Assembly: GCA_964480195.1 (NCBI GenBank)
Contig: CAYZOJ010000035.1
Location: 1 to 15,634, forward strand
DNA from: Stercoripulliclostridium_A sp964480195
Lineage (GTDB): Bacteria > Bacillota > Clostridia > Christensenellales > DTU072
Direction of reading: 5' to 3'
DNA: 15,634 nt
Part shown: positions 12,520 to 15,634 of the stretch, in pieces
Layout: each line of letters opens with the position of its first letter
Position numbering within the stretch: the stretch's first letter is position 1
Position numbers and translations under genes: made by a program
Notes under the pieces: model-generated
The model's input: only the letters and a program-made list of their open reading frames with translations
The model's database searches: none
What the model was told of the DNA's origin: nothing

Positions 12520-15474
12520 ATGAATAAAGTTTACAGTATCGCCAAAGTTTTGGCAAAGACAAGATTGAACGCCGATTACGCTCGTTTGGTGCGTAAGGTT
12601 TACACAAAAGTGGGAACTCTTACCGCCGAATATTCGCCGTCGGCGGAGCCTGTAATGTTCGAAGACAGGCTCAACCTCGAGTATCGCACGATAAAAGTCG
12701 GCGAGATTTGGGATAGACAGGAATACGGTTGCGGTTGGTTCCGTTTTAAGGGCGAAGTACCCGCAAGCGCAAAAGGCAAGAAGATTGCGTTATTGCTGTC
12801 TACCGGCGGTGAAGGTTGCGTATATACCGAGAACGGGACCCCGAAGTCGGGTATTACGGAAATCAACGCTTTTGTAGAGTATCAACAACCCTGCGTCGGC
12901 AAACGCTATTACGACTTTACCGAATGCGCCGAGGGCGGTGAAAAAATCGACATATGGATGGACTGCGGTAACAACCACATGCCCCCGGATCCGCGCAGAA
13001 TCGCAAGATTTAAGCAAGCCGACATAGTCGTCGTCGACGAAAAGGCAAAGAGCGCGTTTTACGATGCGACGGCACTTTTGTATCAGTGGTCGTTACTTAA
13101 GCCCGGCGACGAAAAACGCGCGTCGATTTCTTCTTCGGTTCGTAAGATTTTGTCGCTTGCGTCAAAGGGAGATTACGACGGCGCGAAAGAAGCATATAAA
13201 GCGGAATGCGAAAGAGGCGAAGAATCTCCTTACACCGTATATGCTACGGGACACGCGCACCTCGACCTTGCATGGCTGTGGCCGATGAGAGAAACCAAGC
13301 GTAAAGCGGAGCGTACGTTCAGCAACCAGCTCCGCAATATGGATCGTTATCCCGAATATGTATTCGGAGCGAGCCAACCTCAACAATTTGCTTGGATGGA
13401 AGAAAGATATCCCGAGCTTTTTGAAGAACTTCGTTCGGCTGTAGAGCGCGGACAACTCGAGCTTCAAGGCGGAATGTGGGTCGAATGCGACACCAACGTA
13501 ACGAGCGGTGAAAGTCTTATCCGTCAAAACCTTTACGGCAAGCGTTATTGGAAAGAGAAATTCGGCAAAGATATGCGTATGTGCTGGTTGCCGGACGTAT
13601 TCGGCTTTAGCGGAAACCTCCCGCAGATTATCAAGAAATGCGGAATGGATTATTTCGAAACCATCAAGCTTAGCTGGAACGAGCATAATAAATTCCCGCA
13701 CAGACTGTTCATATGGGAGGGTATCGACGATTCCGACGTTATCGTCCATATGCCCCCGGACGAAACCTACACGAGCGAAGGTTTTGCGTGGAGCTTAATG
13801 CACGCGTTGGATAACTATCCCGAAAAAGACAGGGTTAAGACCTTCGGTTTATTGTACGGTATGGGCGACGGCGGTGGCGGTCCCGGAGAAGGTCACATCG
13901 AAGCCGTTCGTCACGAAAGAGAGCTCAAGGGACTTCCCAAAGTCGTAATGGCTCCGGCGATAGACTGCTTCGATAAGCTTGCCGAGTCCAAGGATGTTCT
14001 CGTACGTCACAAAGGTGAACTTTATCTCGAAAAACACCAGGGCACGTATACCACTCAATCCCGCAACAAGTACTATAACAGACGTATTGAGTTCGCGCTC
14101 CACAACGTCGAATTTTTGGCAACGGTAGCGGAGCCCAAAGGCTACGTATATCCCAAGGAAAAAATCGAGGCGATTTGGAAAGAAATGCTTCTTTACCAAT
14201 TCCACGACATTATTCCCGGTTCGTCAATCACTCGCGTCTATAAAGAGAGCGTCGAACGTTACGAGATAATGTTTAAGGAACTTAAAGAAATCCGTAACGA
14301 TATAGTTAAATTCCTTGCAACCGGCGAAAGCAAAGAGCCGACCGCTATAAACTTTACTTCCGCAAGACACAACGGACTCGTATCGCATAAAGACAAGTGG
14401 TACGTCGCGGACGTCGCTCCGTATTCTTCTGCAAAACTCGTCCCGTTCGAGGCTCCCGCAAAGACTCCGCTTTCCTATGGCGAAGACTACATAGAGTCCG
14501 ACCTCTACCGCGTGGCGTTTGACGCGAACGGCAATATCGTCGGTCTTTTGGATAAGCGCACAGGAAAGGATTTCTGCGGAAAATATCTCAATAAACTCAA
14601 CGTCTATAACGATAAACGCCTGCACTATAACGCATGGGACATCGACATCAACTACACCAAGACCATGCCTGCGGAGTTCAAACTTATAGGTACCGAAACG
14701 ACCATGAACGAAGGTTCCGTCACGCGCGAGAATACATATAAGTATAAGAGCTCGAGACTTACGCAAAAAGTCGTGCTTACTATCGGCAAACCTCTTGTCG
14801 AGTTCGTAACGATGATAGATTGGCACGAAACGCACAAAATGCTCCGCGCAGATTTCCGTCCCTCGGTGTTTGCAGATGAAGTTACTTGCGACATACAGAT
14901 GGGTAACTTGAAGAGAAGCACTCACGACGATACCAAGATCGAGAAAGCTCAATTCGAGATTTGCGCTCATAAATGGGTTGACGTTACCGCAAAGGACGCG
15001 GGTCTTTCCGTACTCACTCACGAAAAGTATGGCTGGAGAGTAAAGGACGGACTTATTTCCTTGAACCTTTTGCGTTCTCCCGTATATCCCGATCCTACCG
15101 CGGACAGAGGCTCTCACATCATTAAATACGCACTGTATCCGCACGCGGGCGATTATAACGAAGCAGATACACAAAGCCTTGCGTACCTCTATAACAACCC
15201 GTTGCATATCGTTGACGAATGTGTCGATTTAGTACCGCAATTTGTATCCTCAGATACACATATCGTAGTAGAAACGGTCAAACCCGCTGAGAGCGGAGAG
15301 GGCATAGTCGTACGTCTTTACGAAGATACCGGCGCACATCGTACGGCGACCTTAACCACGCCCGTAACCGGCACCGCCTACGAAACCGATATGCTCGAAA
15401 ACATAATCGGCGACATAGATCTCAACGCACTCACGTTCAAGCCGTTCGAGATAAAGACGATACTCATAAAATAG
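12520..15474 (+). CDS. Alpha-mannosidase, glycoside hydrolase family 38
   Basis: Zinc-dependent retaining exo-alpha-mannosidase that removes terminal mannose from oligosaccharides. The N-terminal domain (about 1-235) is that of large cytosolic enzymes of the Ams1/MAN2C1 type. The catalytic GH38 domain begins at TGHAHLDLAWLWP (243-255), with zinc ligands H247 and D249. The nucleophile is D359 in CWLPDVFGFSGNLPQ (355-369), and FHDIIPGSS (561-569) holds the third metal ligand H562. The middle three-helix bundle and C-terminal beta domains follow to residue 984, a full-length protein. No signal peptide, so it acts on imported glycans. AAAGGAG fixes the ATG at 12520. The open frame extends upstream only because of the N run. 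It has its own -10 and terminator, so it is probably monocistronic, although the gap leaves read-through from queH open. Confidence 0.93.
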   Translation: MNKVYSIAKVLAKTRLNADYARLVRKVYTKVGTLTAEYSPSAEPVMFEDRLNLEYRTIKVGEIWDRQEYGCGWFRFKGEVPASAKGKKIALLLSTGGEGCVYTENGTPKSGITEINAFVEYQQPCVGKRYYDFTECAEGGEKIDIWMDCGNNHMPPDPRRIARFKQADIVVVDEKAKSAFYDATALLYQWSLLKPGDEKRASISSSVRKILSLASKGDYDGAKEAYKAECERGEESPYTVYATGHAHLDLAWLWPMRETKRKAERTFSNQLRNMDRYPEYVFGASQPQQFAWMEERYPELFEELRSAVERGQLELQGGMWVECDTNVTSGESLIRQNLYGKRYWKEKFGKDMRMCWLPDVFGFSGNLPQIIKKCGMDYFETIKLSWNEHNKFPHRLFIWEGIDDSDVIVHMPPDETYTSEGFAWSLMHALDNYPEKDRVKTFGLLYGMGDGGGGPGEGHIEAVRHERELKGLPKVVMAPAIDCFDKLAESKDVLVRHKGELYLEKHQGTYTTQSRNKYYNRRIEFALHNVEFLATVAEPKGYVYPKEKIEAIWKEMLLYQFHDIIPGSSITRVYKESVERYEIMFKELKEIRNDIVKFLATGESKEPTAINFTSARHNGLVSHKDKWYVADVAPYSSAKLVPFEAPAKTPLSYGEDYIESDLYRVAFDANGNIVGLLDKRTGKDFCGKYLNKLNVYNDKRLHYNAWDIDINYTKTMPAEFKLIGTETTMNEGSVTRENTYKYKSSRLTQKVVLTIGKPLVEFVTMIDWHETHKMLRADFRPSVFADEVTCDIQMGNLKRSTHDDTKIEKAQFEICAHKWVDVTAKDAGLSVLTHEKYGWRVKDGLISLNLLRSPVYPDPTADRGSHIIKYALYPHAGDYNEADTQSLAYLYNNPLHIVDECVDLVPQFVSSDTHIVVETVKPAESGEGIVVRLYEDTGAHRTATLTTPVTGTAYETDMLENIIGDIDLNALTFKPFEIKTILIK

Positions 15475-15493
15475 TCCCCGTTCAATAAACCTA

Positions 15494-15523
15494 AGAGCAA
15501 CCCGAGGGTTGCTCTTTTTATTT
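15494..15523 (+). terminator. Terminator of the mannosidase gene
   Basis: A 9-bp stem (15494-15502 with 15507-15515, loop CGAG) is followed by TTTTATTT. It lies 19 bases after the stop. Confidence 0.9.
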
Positions 15524-15538
15524 AAGTATACCACATTG

Positions 15539-15581
15539 ATATTTGCCTAACGGCAAATGATGTTTTCGCTTGCGCGAAAGT
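15539..15581. repeat. Second hairpin array, two units
   Basis: Two perfect inverted repeats stand side by side: ATTTGCC-TAAC-GGCAAAT (15541-15558) and TTTCGC-TTGC-GCGAAA (about 15564-15579), with linker GATG(T). Read on the minus strand, the linkers contain CATC and ATCA, like the TATATCAT linker of the left array. The stems share no sequence with those at 172-285. The array therefore looks like the same kind of element, shorter and in the other orientation. Confidence 0.6.
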
Positions 15582-15603
15582 TTAGGTCTTTAAGATCAGA
15601 AAA

Positions 15604-15634
15604 CCGATTTTCTCGATGTAAATACTATCGCTGT
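15604..15634 (-). repeat. Right-end copy of the inverted terminal repeat
   Basis: Its reverse complement matches 31-55 at 24 of 25 positions, and it also shares the flanking ACAG. The repeat reaches the last base of the window, so its true outer limit cannot be seen. Confidence 0.6.

Noticed and set aside
14224..15207. Minus-strand frame of 327 codons opposite the mannosidase
   Set aside because: Antisense shadow of a full-length GH38 gene whose catalytic motifs are intact.
11821..15474. One continuous 1217-residue frame
   Set aside because: It crosses 100 Ns. The two halves are complete recognisable families with separate start signals, so it is not a real fusion.

Overview
This window looks like a piece of a draft genome or metagenome bin from an uncultured, low-to-moderate GC Bacillota (Clostridia-type, probably a gut anaerobe). 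The reasons are strong AAGGAG-type ribosome binding sites, sigma-A promoters with 17-base spacers, many tight rho-independent terminators, dispersed small palindromic repeats, and the gene content (GH2 and GH38 glycosidases, QueH, an E1 alpha-beta fusion). The lineage is inference. A run of exactly 100 Ns (12372-12471) marks a scaffold join. The two ends of the window carry the same repeat in opposite orientation, so the window may be a whole scaffold that ended in repeats.

Layout. Positions 1-421 hold no convincing gene. They contain a dispersed repeat, an array of five hairpins joined by a constant linker, an 18-bp inverted repeat and a terminator. A membrane-anchored ComEC-like metallo-beta-lactamase hydrolase (422-1567, minus) is divergent from a two-gene plus-strand unit: an MFS sugar-type transporter with an unusually large external loop (1730-3391) and an unrecognised membrane-anchored protein (3401-4396). 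A bidirectional terminator (4412-4445) separates these from a minus-strand operon transcribed as HAD phosphatase (8093-8734), dihydrolipoamide dehydrogenase E3 (6707-8086) and fused 2-oxoacid dehydrogenase E1 alpha-beta (4453-6714). No E2 or lipoyl protein is present. Next comes a minus-strand pair, GH2 glycosidase (9963-11708) then a spermidine-synthase-like Rossmann protein (9054-9929). Divergent from GH2 is queH (11821 onward), cut by the N gap. A GH38 alpha-mannosidase (12520-15474) follows the gap with its own ribosome binding site and terminator. The last 100 bases hold a second small hairpin array and the inverted copy of the left-end repeat.

How the genes fit together. The transporter and the two signal-less glycosidases are consistent with uptake and cytosolic breakdown of oligosaccharides, but they lie in separate transcription units and their linkage is not shown. 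E3 and E1 overlap by 8 bases and must make parts of one 2-oxoacid dehydrogenase complex whose E2 is encoded elsewhere. QueH belongs to queuosine tRNA modification. I see no defence system, CRISPR array, phage gene, transposase, tRNA or rRNA. The most unusual signals are the intergenic palindrome arrays, the paired terminal repeats, a probable leaderless queH start, the transporter loop and the E2-less operon.
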